64,000 nt of DNA from Pontibacter litorisediminis (GCF_029360645.1 NZ_JARDUA010000004.1:62001-126000); one strand, 5' to 3'. Positions 17,422 to 26,183 are shown, numbered from the stretch's first letter. The notes: generated by a model from the sequence alone, not told the origin. Numbers and translations: made by a program.

Positions 17422-18735
17422 CTACTCTATGCGGCGCTTCAGGAACCAGCGGCTGTTCACGGTAAAGCCTAAGCCAAACTGCAAGTAGTTCTCCTGAATA
17501 AGGCCGCTGTCTGTGGTGCCGCGCTGGCCATAGCCTAATGATACGTTTAACAAATAAAGATCATAGATGGTGCCACGGCCCAGCGGGAAAGTGAAGCCTG
17601 TGGTAACACCCACATCCTTGATATCCTCACCGTTCAGGCGGAACTGCGTGTCGTTGTAGTACAGGCCGCCGCGGTAGGTGATGCGCTTGAAGTAGCTGTC
17701 GATGGCGTTGGCGTTCGGCGTGTACTCGGCCCCCAAGGCAACTTTATAGCTGTCCTTCAGGTTGTTGTTGTCTCCATTAAAGCCCTTGTACTTCGACCAT
17801 TCGTTTCTGCTGTAGTCTGCCGCCACAGTCAGGTTGCTGCCGTTGTCCAGGCTGATGCCCGCCCGCCAGTTGGCCGGCACATGTATAGAGCTGCTAAGGG
17901 TGTCTTCGACAGAAATAAGCGCGCTGCCGTCGAAGCTAGGCAGTGGGTCCCCGTCCGGGCCACGGCGCTCATAAGAGATATCGCGCTCAGCATCCAGGTC
18001 CGCCGCAAAAGCGTACACACCGCCTACGCTCAGGTGCAGCTTGTCCTTCAGCTTCTGCCTGTAGTTAATGCCTGCACGGTAGATAAAGTCTCTGTACGTG
18101 GTGCGGTCCACGCGTGTAACGCTCACCACGCTGGCACTTGCCTGCTCCGGATCCTGCACCGTGCTGCCGACCTCGGCAGTGGTGTTGCCGAAGATGTACG
18201 AGGCGCTACCACCAATGGTAAGCCCGCTGAACAGCCTGATGCCATGCGCAAAGTATACCTCCGAAAGCCCGCCCTCACCATAGTAACGGCGCAGGATGCT
18301 GGCCTGCGGATTGCCCTCTACCTCAGAGGTAGCGTTTATCTCATAGTTTACTGTAGAGAACGGACGCAAGCCTACCGCGGTGCTCCAGCGCCTGGAGATG
18401 GGGATGGCCAGCGACAGGTTGTAGAGGTTAGCGTTGCCGTCTAGCTGCGACGCCTGCTGGCTCTTCACGTTTTTGAACTGCCCTGCCCCGCTGAAGTCGA
18501 AGTTGGTGATGCTATTGTAGTATAGCAGCGCCGGGTTGGACGTGTTGGGCTGAAAGCTGTTGCCGGCGCTGATGCCTGCCCCTGCCATGCCGGCCCCGCG
18601 GATGCTGCCGTAGTTTTCGTTGACATCACCCAGGCCATAGCGTGAGTAGGGTGTATTGCCGATAAGCTGCGCCTGCGCCGTGTGCACAAAGCACATCGCC
18701 GCGAAGCCTATCAGTACTCGGAGTGTCTTATACAT
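17422..18735 (-). CDS. Outer-membrane beta-barrel protein (FadL/porin-like)
   Basis: 437 residues with a signal peptide (about 1-22, ending VHTAQA). The mature part begins QLIGNTPYSRYGLGDV and continues with many amphipathic strands with alternating aromatic and polar residues, closing with a strand ending in NSRWFLKRRIE. Gly-rich turns GAGMAGAGISAGN and PSNPALLYYN-like NTSNPALLYY are typical of FadL-related barrels of Bacteroidota. It overlaps the end of coaX by eight bases, so the two are cotranscribed. The substrate is unknown; a porin or hydrophobic-compound channel is likely. Confidence 0.8.
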   Translation of the reverse strand: MYKTLRVLIGFAAMCFVHTAQAQLIGNTPYSRYGLGDVNENYGSIRGAGMAGAGISAGNSFQPNTSNPALLYYNSITNFDFSGAGQFKNVKSQQASQLDGNANLYNLSLAIPISRRWSTAVGLRPFSTVNYEINATSEVEGNPQASILRRYYGEGGLSEVYFAHGIRLFSGLTIGGSASYIFGNTTAEVGSTVQDPEQASASVVSVTRVDRTTYRDFIYRAGINYRQKLKDKLHLSVGGVYAFAADLDAERDISYERRGPDGDPLPSFDGSALISVEDTLSSSIHVPANWRAGISLDNGSNLTVAADYSRNEWSKYKGFNGDNNNLKDSYKVALGAEYTPNANAIDSYFKRITYRGGLYYNDTQFRLNGEDIKDVGVTTGFTFPLGRGTIYDLYLLNVSLGYGQRGTTDSGLIQENYLQFGLGFTVNSRWFLKRRIE

Positions 18736-19447
18736 TATGTGTCAATATTCTGTGAAGCCCGATCAAGACCAATTCAGGAATTACAAAGATGCGTCCTTTT
18801 AACTTACTTTCAAAAAATCCTGCATCGCCCCCGCAAAGTATAACCACTAAATCGGCAGCTTTTTCGGTATAAGATTGGATCAGGCCGTTGAGTTCGGCCA
18901 CGCTACCAGCTAAAACGCCACTCAGAATCGACTCCTGCGTGCTCTGCCCCGTCAGCGGAAAATTTTCGTCGATTTGCTCTACTAACGGCAGGCGCTGGGT
19001 AAAAGTATGAAGGGCCTTAAATTTCATCCGGAGTCCCGGCGCTATGCCCCCGCCCTGGTACTGCCCCTGCGCGTCCACATAATCATGGGTGATGCAGGTA
19101 CCGGCGTCGAACACCAGGCAGTTGCGCCCTGGGAACAGGAAGTTTGCCCCCACGGCTGCGGCTATGCGGTCGGCACCGAGGGTTTGCGGGGTTTTATAAC
19201 GGTTTATAACAGGCAAGGCTGCCTGCGGGGTCAGCTCCAGTAGCTTACCCGTCACAGACAGCCTCTCCTTTATACTTTGCGCGCTTACGCCTACCGAGGC
19301 AACAATGGCATTGTCAAAGGTCTGGTTTAGCAGTGCTGGCGGCAGGTTGTCCTGCCCCTCAAAGTAACCCTGCTCCACCAGGGCACCCTCCTCGAAGATG
19401 CCATACTTTGTGCCGGTGTTCCCGATATCAATAGCGGCGTTACGCAT
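18728..19447 (-). CDS. coaX: Type III pantothenate kinase
   Basis: 239 residues. CoaX phosphorylates pantothenate with ATP, the first step of coenzyme A synthesis; type III enzymes are ASKHA-fold and are not inhibited by CoA. Motifs: AIDIGNTGTKYGIFE at the N-terminus (phosphate 1), GADRIAAAVGAN in the middle, FDAGTCITHDYVD (phosphate 2) and GGGIAPGLRMKFKALH. It starts six bases after the stop of the upstream pseudouridine synthase and overlaps the barrel gene downstream, so it is an inner gene of the operon. Confidence 0.95.
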   Translation of the reverse strand: MRNAAIDIGNTGTKYGIFEEGALVEQGYFEGQDNLPPALLNQTFDNAIVASVGVSAQSIKERLSVTGKLLELTPQAALPVINRYKTPQTLGADRIAAAVGANFLFPGRNCLVFDAGTCITHDYVDAQGQYQGGGIAPGLRMKFKALHTFTQRLPLVEQIDENFPLTGQSTQESILSGVLAGSVAELNGLIQSYTEKAADLVVILCGGDAGFFESKLKGRIFVIPELVLIGLHRILTHNV

Positions 19448-19453
19448 GTTGTC

Positions 19454-21070
19454 CTACATGAAGTATTTCAGCTGGATAACTTCTTTCTCGGTAAGGTAAC
19501 GCCATTCGCCGCGCGGCAGGTCTTTTTTGGTAAGGCCCGCATACTGCACACGGTCCAGGGCTACCACGTCATAGCCCAGGTGCTCGAAAATGCGGCGCAC
19601 GATGCGGTTGCGGCCAATGTGGATCTCCAGCCCCAGGAACTTGTTTGACTCGCCCAGCAGCGCCACGTCATCCACCTCAGCCTTGCCGTCCTCTAGTTCC
19701 ACACCTTCGGCCACTTTCACAAAGTCTGCCTTTGTGATTGGTTTGTCCAGCTCTACCTGGTAGATCTTTTTGATGTTGTTGGACGGGTGCGTCAGCTTCT
19801 GCGCCACCTCACCGTCGTTGGTGAAGAGCAGCAGGCCTGTAGTGTTGCGGTCCAGGCGGCCCACCGGAAAGATGCGCTCCTTCGAGGCATTGGCCACCAG
19901 GCTCATCACCGTTTTGCGGCCTTCCGGATCATCGGTCGTGGTCAGGAAGTCCTTTGGCTTGTTCAGCAGCACGTACACCATCTTCTCGCGGCTCAGGAGC
20001 TGTTTGCCGTAGTACACGTTGTCGGTAGGCTGTACTTTATAGCCCATCTCCGTGATCACCTCGCCATTCACTTTGATCTCTCCTGATTCGATCAGCACGT
20101 CGGCCTCACGGCGGGAGCACACGCCGGCGTTCGCGATGTAGCGGTTCAGGCGGATCGTGCCGTCGTTTTCCTCCTCTTCGCGGTTGCTCTTTTTGATGCG
20201 TGGGTTGTTCTTATAGCGGCTCAGGTTGTAGTCCGGTGTCTTTGGCTCTTCCTCGCTGCCGCGGAAGCGGTCATTAGAGCGGCCTCTTGGGCTAAAGCTC
20301 TTAGCACCTCTTTCGCCTCTGTCTTCACGGAAGCCGCGCTTCTCGCCAAACGAAGGCTTGCTGTCGCGGCTAAAGCGGCGCTCACCACGCTCGTCTCCGC
20401 CTCTGCGGTCGTCGCGACGGTCGGAGTTAAAGCTGCGGCGCTCGCCATCCTCACGTCTTGGGCGGTCGCTGCTAAAAGAACGGCGCTCGCCGCCCTCTCT
20501 TCTGTCGCCACCGAACGAGCGTCTCTCGCCTCCTTCGCGGCGATCTCCACCTCCACGGCGGTCGTCTCGTCTGTCGGAGTTGAAGCTTCTTCTGTCGCTA
20601 TCGCGTCTTTCTGGCCTGTCTGAGTTGAACGAGCGGCGTTCTGTACGCTCTCCTCCCTCTCTTCTGTCACCATATGATCTGCGCTCTCCGCCTTCACGGT
20701 TCGGGCGGTCGCTGCTGAAGCTGCGTCTTTCCCCGCCTTCGCGGCGCTGGCCGCCCTCTCTCCTGTCGGAGTTGAAAGAGCGACGCTCTCCGCCTTCTCT
20801 TCTATCGCCATAAGCGCGTCTTTCGCCACCCTCACGACGGTCTCCGTTGAACGGCTTACGGTCGCCGTCTCTTCTATCTTGTCTGTCTCCGAACGAGCGG
20901 CGCTCTCCGCGCCCTTCTCTTCCTTCGTCAGGTCTTTCGTATTTGTCTCTTCTGTTAAAGATTTTCTTGCCTTCGCGGTCGTTACTCGGTCTGTCAGAGC
21001 GGCTTCTGTCAGCACCTCTTCTGCCTGCGCCAGCGTTGTCGCGGTCAGGTCTTTCGTTATAATTTGCCAT
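19454..21070 (-). CDS. RluB/RsuA-family pseudouridine synthase with long disordered N-terminal tail
   Basis: 538 residues; the enzyme itself occupies about 295-538. It contains an S4 RNA-binding domain (LNRYIANAGVCSRREADVLI) and the RsuA/RluB catalytic core with GRLDRNTTGLLLFTNDGE, where the Asp is the nucleophile, and the late IGRNRIVRRIFEHLGYDV segment. It converts specific uridines in rRNA to pseudouridine, probably in 23S rRNA. Residues 1 to about 290 are low-complexity: imperfect repeats of GERRSFNSDRREGG rich in Arg, Gly, Asp and Ser. Such tails occur on this enzyme in Bacteroidota, though this one is long. The tail is probably disordered and may bind RNA. Confidence 0.93.
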   Translation of the reverse strand: MANYNERPDRDNAGAGRRGADRSRSDRPSNDREGKKIFNRRDKYERPDEGREGRGERRSFGDRQDRRDGDRKPFNGDRREGGERRAYGDRREGGERRSFNSDRREGGQRREGGERRSFSSDRPNREGGERRSYGDRREGGERTERRSFNSDRPERRDSDRRSFNSDRRDDRRGGGDRREGGERRSFGGDRREGGERRSFSSDRPRREDGERRSFNSDRRDDRRGGDERGERRFSRDSKPSFGEKRGFREDRGERGAKSFSPRGRSNDRFRGSEEEPKTPDYNLSRYKNNPRIKKSNREEEENDGTIRLNRYIANAGVCSRREADVLIESGEIKVNGEVITEMGYKVQPTDNVYYGKQLLSREKMVYVLLNKPKDFLTTTDDPEGRKTVMSLVANASKERIFPVGRLDRNTTGLLLFTNDGEVAQKLTHPSNNIKKIYQVELDKPITKADFVKVAEGVELEDGKAEVDDVALLGESNKFLGLEIHIGRNRIVRRIFEHLGYDVVALDRVQYAGLTKKDLPRGEWRYLTEKEVIQLKYFM

Positions 21071-21169
21071 TGCTAAATAGTTATCGATGCAGTATCGCTA
21101 CTGTACCTTTGGTTGTGCAGTAATAATGGAATTAGTAAAACTATAGTTCAATACGGATGCGGGCGCGGA

Positions 21170-21733
21170 TTAATCGGCGGCTTCGCCAATGGTGTTCTCT
21201 TCGATGGCGAAATCTTTTAGCTGCGGAAGGTCTTTGATGTGGTTGATGCCGAAGTAATCCATGAACTTTTGCGACGTGCCGTAGAGCACCGGGCGCCCAA
21301 TGGTGTCGGCTTTGCCTTTTATCTCGATCAGTTCTTTCTCCAGCAGCCGCTGTACGGCATAATCGCAGCCCACGCCGCGAATCTGCTCCATCTGGCTTCT
21401 GGTGATCGGTTGCTTATAGGCGATAATGGCCAGCGTCTCCAAAGCAGACGCTGACAATTTCTTCTTCGATTTATGTTTCAGATAAGTGCTGACCGTATCC
21501 TGGTACTCCGGCTTGGTCAGGAACTGGTAGCCGCCCCCGATCGCGTAAATCTGAAAGGCGAAGCCTTGCTCCTGCAGTCGCTCGTTGATGGCCTCCACGG
21601 CCTCCAGCACATCGCTCACCAGTATCTCCTCCATCCCGAGCGACTCCTGTAGGCAGCGCTGGATCTCCTCGATGCTGATAGGCGACTGGGCACAGAAGAC
21701 CAGGGCCTGAATATGGTTCTGCAGTATATCCAA
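21170..21733 (-). CDS. scpB: SMC-ScpA-ScpB complex subunit ScpB
   Basis: 187 residues with two winged-helix domains typical of ScpB. ScpB dimers bind the ScpA kleisin and help the SMC complex organise and segregate chromosomes. Visible features are the N-terminal LQNHIQALVFCAQSPISIEEIQ, the central KKKLSASALETLAIIAYKQPITRSQMEQIRGVGCDYAV block, and LIEIKGKADTIGRPVLYGTSQKFMDYFGI, all conserved family segments. It follows the DksA-like gene by 11 bases, and the pseudouridine synthase follows after 99 bases; the pair scpB and rluB is a common bacterial neighbourhood. Confidence 0.95.
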   Translation of the reverse strand: MDILQNHIQALVFCAQSPISIEEIQRCLQESLGMEEILVSDVLEAVEAINERLQEQGFAFQIYAIGGGYQFLTKPEYQDTVSTYLKHKSKKKLSASALETLAIIAYKQPITRSQMEQIRGVGCDYAVQRLLEKELIEIKGKADTIGRPVLYGTSQKFMDYFGINHIKDLPQLKDFAIEENTIGEAAD

Positions 21734-21744
21734 GAGTAAAAGTT

Positions 21745-22134
21745 CTAGTCGTTACGCTGAAGTTTTGCTTCGATAGAATGCTGTGTATGCGGCACGGCAC
21801 GCAGTCTTTCCTTAGGTATCAGCTTGCCTGTTACGATGCAAACACCGTAGGTGCCGTTTTTGATCCGGATCAGGGCATTTTCCAACTGCTGGATGAACTT
21901 CATCTGGCGGGAGGCCAACTGGTTCAAGCTCTCTTTCTCGGCAGTGTCAGCACCGTCTTCCAGCATTTTAGATGGAGAGGCTGTGTTATCCGTGCCGGAG
22001 TCATTACGGCGGCTCAGTGTCTCCTTGATGAAGGCTACCTCTTTGCGCGCGTTCGTCAGCTTCTCCTGGATGATCTCCTCAAATTCAGCAAGCTCTTCTC
22101 TGGAATAGCGCTGCTTTTCTTCGTTTGTATTCAT
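21745..22134 (-). CDS. TraR/DksA family protein lacking the zinc cysteines
   Basis: 129 residues. DksA-type proteins enter the RNA polymerase secondary channel through a coiled coil and tune transcription with ppGpp. The coiled-coil part (SREELAEFEEIIQEKLTNARKEV onward to QLENALIRIKNGTYGVC) and the C-terminal KLIPKERLRAVPHTQHSIEAK segment are recognisable. In classical members four cysteines bind zinc; here only one Cys is visible (GVCIVTG), and the second pair is replaced by Thr/His/Ser, so the zinc finger is degenerate. This is a common state in Bacteroidota. It begins the minus-strand run. Confidence 0.85.
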   Translation of the reverse strand: MNTNEEKQRYSREELAEFEEIIQEKLTNARKEVAFIKETLSRRNDSGTDNTASPSKMLEDGADTAEKESLNQLASRQMKFIQQLENALIRIKNGTYGVCIVTGKLIPKERLRAVPHTQHSIEAKLQRND

Positions 22135-22471
22135 TATATTGTCTTGAACTGTGAAATAGCTTTTAACCCTTTGATCTTTTCTGTGTTAAAGACCAAAAAC
22201 GCCATATGCGTCATAACATCGGACGCACATTTATAGTTTACTTTCTTTAAACTAAGGAAATCCTAGCCAAAAACCTTTGTTTCAATATGGTAGACTGCTA
22301 AAATTGCTGCAAAAATAAGAGTATTCTTTATACTTTACTATTTAAGCTTATTATTTAGACCTTTTTTCTTCCTCGCCATCACTATAATTTGTGCTGCCCC
22401 GAAATGGAACGATAGTTGCAGTGCGCTGCTATAGCCTTGTAGCATTCACAAAACAAGCTTATACTTACCTT
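22135..22471. other. AT-rich intergenic region with divergent promoters
   Basis: 337 bases between two divergent genes. It is much more AT-rich than its neighbours and must contain promoters for both. TATAATTTG at about 22387 resembles a -7 element for the plus-strand barrel gene but has one extra base. No ORF, RNA gene or long repeat was seen. Confidence 0.5.
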
Positions 22472-23068
22472 ATGAAGAAATTTACCATACTACTCTCCGC
22501 CATACTTTTGTGTGCAGCCGTATCTACTGCCTCCGCACAGGTGCGCCGCCCGGCAGCAGAGCCCTCACGCACAGTCGTGCTGAAAGCTAACGTGCTAAGC
22601 CCTTTTGTGCTGACGGCCTCCGGCTTTGTGGAGGTTGCCTTTGCCCCGCATATGAGCGCTCAGTTAGGAGCCTTCACCACCGGCGCCTCCTACAAGGATG
22701 TTGAGTTTAGCGGCTACGGCTTCACCCCCGAAGTCCGCTACTACCTTTCCGACACCAAAGAGGCGCCCAGAGGGGTGTATGTGGCTGGCTATGGCCGGAT
22801 CCTGAACTATAAATTAACAGTGGATGACAAAGAGGAGGCCAAAACGTATGAGGCCACTTATAAACCAATAGGTGCCGGTATAGCTGCCGGCAACCAGTGG
22901 ATCTTTAACAGCGGCATCTCGGTAGATATTTTTATGGGCCTGGGCGTAAACGGCGGTAGCCTGAAAGTAAAGACAGGCACAGAAGATGACTTTGACTTGG
23001 GCTTCCTGAACCTGGTTGGCAGCGGTGTTCGCTTCCGTCCTGGTTTAACAGTCGGATATAGCTTCTAA
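22472..23068 (+). CDS. Small outer-membrane beta-barrel protein (DUF3575-like)
   Basis: 198 residues from the ATG at 22472 (MKKFTILLSAILLC); the longer ORF from 22391 places 27 unlikely residues before the signal peptide. Signal peptide about 1-23 (ending ASAQ). The mature part has alternating beta strands: LKANVLSPFVLTASGFVEVAF, AQLGAFTTG, GFTPEVRYYL, RGVYVAGYGRILNYKL and a terminal RPGLTVGYSF ending in Phe, the mark of an outer-membrane barrel. The layout resembles DUF3575 proteins. Function unknown. A strong terminator follows. Confidence 0.82.
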   Translation: MKKFTILLSAILLCAAVSTASAQVRRPAAEPSRTVVLKANVLSPFVLTASGFVEVAFAPHMSAQLGAFTTGASYKDVEFSGYGFTPEVRYYLSDTKEAPRGVYVAGYGRILNYKLTVDDKEEAKTYEATYKPIGAGIAAGNQWIFNSGISVDIFMGLGVNGGSLKVKTGTEDDFDLGFLNLVGSGVRFRPGLTVGYSF

Positions 23069-23084
23069 GCATCGGTGAACGCAT

Positions 23085-23124
23085 GCAAAAGCCCGCTTCT
23101 GTTCAGAGGCGGGCTTTTGCTTTT
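23085..23124 (+). terminator. Terminator after the small barrel gene
   Basis: GCAAAAGCCCGC pairs with GCGGGCTTTTGC over 12 perfect pairs, followed by TTTT. It is 16 bases after the stop codon. Confidence 0.88.
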
Positions 23125-23149
23125 ATGTCCTGTTTATGACTGGCGCTTT

Positions 23150-23347
23150 CCTGGCGCAGGTGTCCGCTTGTGCCTTTCTTAGCCGCTGCTTTCTGCAACT
23201 GGACACAAGTTATCCTTATTAGCTGCTGCTCATCCACTGCCTTACATCCAACATGTTTCATAGTATGCTTTGGCTCCCTCCAGGCCGGGAGGCCTCGTCC
23301 TGGGGGTAGGGGCCCTCGAAAAAGCCAAGGAGGGGTAGGGGTGGCTG
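23150..23347 (-). repeat. Mosaic intergenic repeat, copy C (inverted)
   Basis: Read on the minus strand this segment aligns with copies A and B: CCCCTACCCCCAGGACGAG, a CTGGAGGGAGCC-like block, ATGAAAC, CAGCAGCTAATAAGG, TTGTGTCCAGTTGCAGAAAG, and the end GGCACAAGCGGACACCTGCG. It has lost one side of the terminal palindrome (ACACCTG instead of ACGCTTG). It covers part of the 455 bp gap between the barrel gene and ribH; the remainder (23348-23523) shows short direct sequence such as an AGAGCTTTGAGCTAGCGAGC hairpin and no gene. Confidence 0.75.
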
Positions 23348-23523
23348 GACCCGGTGCTGCAGATTTCCCTCCTCTAGACTAGCCAAAACGAGAGCTTTGA
23401 GCTAGCGAGCGTAGCTCAAATGAGAGATTGCTGGATTGCTAAAAACTCCTCCCTCCAGGATGGGCTAGGGTAATTTCGCTTAGTGTCGCAAACACCCCTT
23501 GCCCTTTCCCTGCTTCTCGATAC

Positions 23524-24000
23524 CTAAAAGCTAAGCATGCTTATAGCTGCTGCAGCGGCTTCCACGCCTTTGTTGCCGTGCTTGCCCCCTGCCCTGTCCA
23601 AGGCCTGCTCCAGGTTGTTGGTCGTCACCAGGCCAAACGATACGGGCTTGTTGAACTTTAGGGCAACGTTCGTGAGGCCGTTAGCCACGGCGTTATTGAT
23701 GTAGTCGTCGTGCTTGGTATCGCCTTTGATAACTACTCCAATGCAGATCACGGCATCAATCTCCTCCTGCATTGCCAGAAATTGTGCCCCCAGCGTTAGC
23801 TCAAAGCTGCCTGGCACGGTATTGATAAAGATGTTGTCCTTTTTGGCGCCATGCTTCAGGAGCGTATCTACGGCACCCTGGCAAAGTACGCTGGTAATAT
23901 CGTCGTGCCACTCGGCCACGACAATGCCAAAGGTCTTCTCTGCGATATTCGTAAACTTTTCCTGGCTGTACTCGCTCAGGTTCTTTAATGCTGTAGCCAT
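23524..24000 (-). CDS. ribH: 6,7-dimethyl-8-ribityllumazine synthase
   Basis: 158 residues, family-standard length. RibH condenses 5-amino-6-ribitylamino-uracil with 3,4-dihydroxy-2-butanone 4-phosphate in the penultimate step of riboflavin synthesis and forms hollow capsids or pentamers. Motifs: GIVVAEWHDDIT, the VPGSFELTLGAQ substrate loop, CIGVVIKGDTKHDDYI with the catalytic His, and PVSFGLVTTNNLEQALDRAGG. It is separated from the YfgM-like gene by a bidirectional terminator, yet this neighbourhood (recF, DciA-like, TPR, ribH) is shared by many Bacteroidota. Confidence 0.96.
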   Translation of the reverse strand: MATALKNLSEYSQEKFTNIAEKTFGIVVAEWHDDITSVLCQGAVDTLLKHGAKKDNIFINTVPGSFELTLGAQFLAMQEEIDAVICIGVVIKGDTKHDDYINNAVANGLTNVALKFNKPVSFGLVTTNNLEQALDRAGGKHGNKGVEAAAAAISMLSF

Positions 24001-24105
24001 ACTTTCGTTGGTTATTCGTTATTCTTCGATAATTAATTAGCCTAAACAAGGCGCTACAGGTGCTTCACAACAAGCTTCTGTGCCTTGGGTAGGCAAAATA
24101 CCAAT

Positions 24106-24144
24106 AAAAAAGCGCTTCTGCTGAATGAGCAGAAGCGCTTTTTT
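24106..24144 (-). terminator. Terminator between TPR gene and ribH
   Basis: A 17 bp perfect stem from AAAAAAGCGCTTCTGCT to its complement, loop GAATG, with its own A and T tails, so it can act on both strands. It lies 20 bases after the stop codon of the TPR gene. Confidence 0.88.
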
Positions 24145-24163
24145 AACATCGGCATGCGCCTGT

Positions 24164-24883
24164 TTATTCTTTAGTTGTTCCCCCTGCCAGCATTTCGGCA
24201 CGGGCCATAAACTTCTTAGCGTCTGTAACCTCGGCAGAAGCCGCATAATCCTTGATGATCTGGTCGTATACTTCAGCGGCAGCGCCGTAGTTGTTACCGG
24301 CCTCGTAAGCTATACCGGCCTTCATCAGGTACTGCGGTGAGAAAAACTCATTAGCGTTATGGTTCGCGGCTTTTTTGTACTGCTCCGCAGCCTCGTTGTG
24401 CTTGCCCTGCTCTAGCAACGCATCGCCTGTCAGGCTGTAGGCGCGGGCCTGCAGCAGGTAGTCGTCAGACTCAAAGTCCTGCAGGTGCTCGGCGGCCTCT
24501 GCAAACTGGCCCTGCTTCAGCAACGCCACACCAGCGTAAAGGTTAGCCAGGTTACCGGCTTCCGTACCACTGTACTCGTCCGCTATTTCCAGCAGGCCAG
24601 AGTTCTGGCCGTCACCGTTCAAGGCTTTGCTCAGCGAGTCGGCCTCGAAGTAGTACACTGCCTGGAACATGGCGTTCTGCGCCTCCACGTTCTGCGTGCT
24701 GCGATAGTTATAGTACAGGAAACCGCCCACAATAACAGCAGCGATGGCGATAAATACTCCCAGCAGCTTCGATTTGTTTTTCTTCACAAAGTCCTCTGAG
24801 CCATACAAGCGGTTCGCCAGTGCATCAGGGTTCTCAACCAGCTCCTCAAACTCGCTGTGGTTTTTAACTGTTTCTTTTGCCAT
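24164..24883 (-). CDS. YfgM-like membrane-anchored TPR protein
   Basis: 239 residues: a cytoplasmic N-terminus of about 36 residues, one membrane helix (LLGVFIAIAAVIVGGFLYY, residues 40-58), then a periplasmic domain with tetratricopeptide-like repeats such as YAGVALLKQGQFAEAAEHLQDF, GDALLEQGKHNEAAEQYKKA and AGIAYEAGNNYGAAAEVYDQI. This is the layout of YfgM, which joins PpiD at the Sec translocon in enterobacteria. The window does contain a PpiD-type protein (13077-15188), which makes the parallel attractive, but the interaction is inference. Confidence 0.8.
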   Translation of the reverse strand: MAKETVKNHSEFEELVENPDALANRLYGSEDFVKKNKSKLLGVFIAIAAVIVGGFLYYNYRSTQNVEAQNAMFQAVYYFEADSLSKALNGDGQNSGLLEIADEYSGTEAGNLANLYAGVALLKQGQFAEAAEHLQDFESDDYLLQARAYSLTGDALLEQGKHNEAAEQYKKAANHNANEFFSPQYLMKAGIAYEAGNNYGAAAEVYDQIIKDYAASAEVTDAKKFMARAEMLAGGTTKE

Positions 24884-25003
24884 CAGTGTGTTAATGAATT
24901 ATAACTTCAAAAGTATGAATTAAAAGTAATTAGAATCAATACCTTCAGGTTCTGAACATCAAATTTATCACTTTTAATTCCGAATAAGCAGGATAATTGC
25001 GAG

Positions 25004-26050
25004 TTAGTCCATTATAAACGGATAGTCCGGCTCTACATAAATGTCGGTGTAGAGTTCCTCCGGCTCCGGATATGGTGAGTTTTCAGCAAACTCCACCGAC
25101 TCCTGCACTACCTGCTTGATTTTCTCATCTATCTGATCCAGCTCTTCCTCTGTGGCCCAGCCATTCTTCAGGATAGTGGCTTTCACGGCCTCTATCGAGT
25201 CGCGGCCTTTATAACCCTCCAGCTCCTCTTTGGTTCTGTACTTGGCAGGGTCCGACATAGAGTGGCCTTTGTAACGGTAGGTTCTGAACTCCAGCAGGGT
25301 TGGGCCCTCGCCGGCACGTGCACGCTCAGCGGCTCTTGCCACGGCCTCATGCACGTTCTCTACCTCCATGGCGTCTACCGGCTCAGAAGGGATGTCGTAG
25401 CTCTCGCCCAGTTGGTACAGCTCTACCACGTTAGACGTACGCTGTACAGAAGTACCCATGGCGTAGCCGTTGTTCTCAATCACAAAAATCACCGGCAGTT
25501 TCCAGGTCATGGCCATGTTCAGCGCCTCGTGGAAAGCGCCCTGGCGCACGGCACCGTCACCCATATAGGTAATGCACACGTTGCCGGTCTTGTTATACTT
25601 CTCGGCAAAGGCGATACCTGCGCCAAGCGGCACCTGCGCGCCCACAATACCGTGGCCACCCATAAAGTTGACCTCTTTGTCGAAGATGTGCATCGAGCCA
25701 CCCTTGCCTTTGGAGCAACCGGTAGCCTTGGCAAAAAGCTCCGCCATGATAGCGTTAGCACTAGTACCCAGCGCCAGCGGGTGGGCGTGGTCGCGGTAAG
25801 CCGTAATCCACTTATCGCCTTTCTGCAGGGCAGAGGCGGCACCGGCCGCGCAGGCTTCCTGGCCAATGTACAGGTGGCAGAAGCCTTTAATCTTCTGCTG
25901 GCCATACAGCTGGCCCGACTTCTCCTCGAAGCGGCGCATGAGCTTCATCGACTCATACCACCACATGTATGTTTCTTTTGAAAACTTTGGCTCAGCCTGT
26001 ACCTTTGCTTTCGCCGACTTCGCTTTTGCCTTATCTTTCGTATCAGCCAT
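25004..26050 (-). CDS. pdhA: Pyruvate dehydrogenase E1 component, alpha subunit
   Basis: 348 residues. E1-alpha pairs with E1-beta to decarboxylate pyruvate with thiamine diphosphate and pass the acetyl group to E2. Motifs: the N-terminal Ala/Lys-rich extension, FCHLYIGQEACAAG, YRDHAHPLALG, KGKGGSMHIFD, GGHGIVGAQVPLG, and the thiamine-binding GDG...NN motif from GDGAVRQGAFHEAL to VIENNGYAMGT. The phosphorylation-loop region YRYKGHSMSDP is also conserved. E1-beta is not adjacent, as is common in Bacteroidota where pdhA stands apart. It is divergent from recF. Confidence 0.94.
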   Translation of the reverse strand: MADTKDKAKAKSAKAKVQAEPKFSKETYMWWYESMKLMRRFEEKSGQLYGQQKIKGFCHLYIGQEACAAGAASALQKGDKWITAYRDHAHPLALGTSANAIMAELFAKATGCSKGKGGSMHIFDKEVNFMGGHGIVGAQVPLGAGIAFAEKYNKTGNVCITYMGDGAVRQGAFHEALNMAMTWKLPVIFVIENNGYAMGTSVQRTSNVVELYQLGESYDIPSEPVDAMEVENVHEAVARAAERARAGEGPTLLEFRTYRYKGHSMSDPAKYRTKEELEGYKGRDSIEAVKATILKNGWATEEELDQIDEKIKQVVQESVEFAENSPYPEPEELYTDIYVEPDYPFIMD

Positions 26051-26119
26051 GAGTAATAGTCTATGTGCGTTTTAAGATGTCCGTTTATGCTTTGTGGCTA
26101 TAATTGCCTATAACTGCGG

Positions 26120-26127
26120 CAAATATA
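26120..26127 (-). promoter_or_regulatory. Putative -7 element of pdhA
   Basis: On the minus strand this reads TATATTTG, an exact TAnnTTTG match, 70 bases before the pdhA ATG. The -33 region reads TTTCG at a reasonable distance. It would give a leader of about 60 bases. Confidence 0.5.
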
Positions 26128-26183
26128 AGCCCTAAACGGTTTAGCATGCGAAATTAAGGAAAAAGATATCAATTAGAAATTAA

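Noticed and set aside
20358..20813. Regular short repeats on the plus strand that look like a CRISPR array or a repeat protein
   Set aside because: They are the complement of the repetitive tail of the RluB-type gene, uneven in spacing and with no unique spacers or cas genes.
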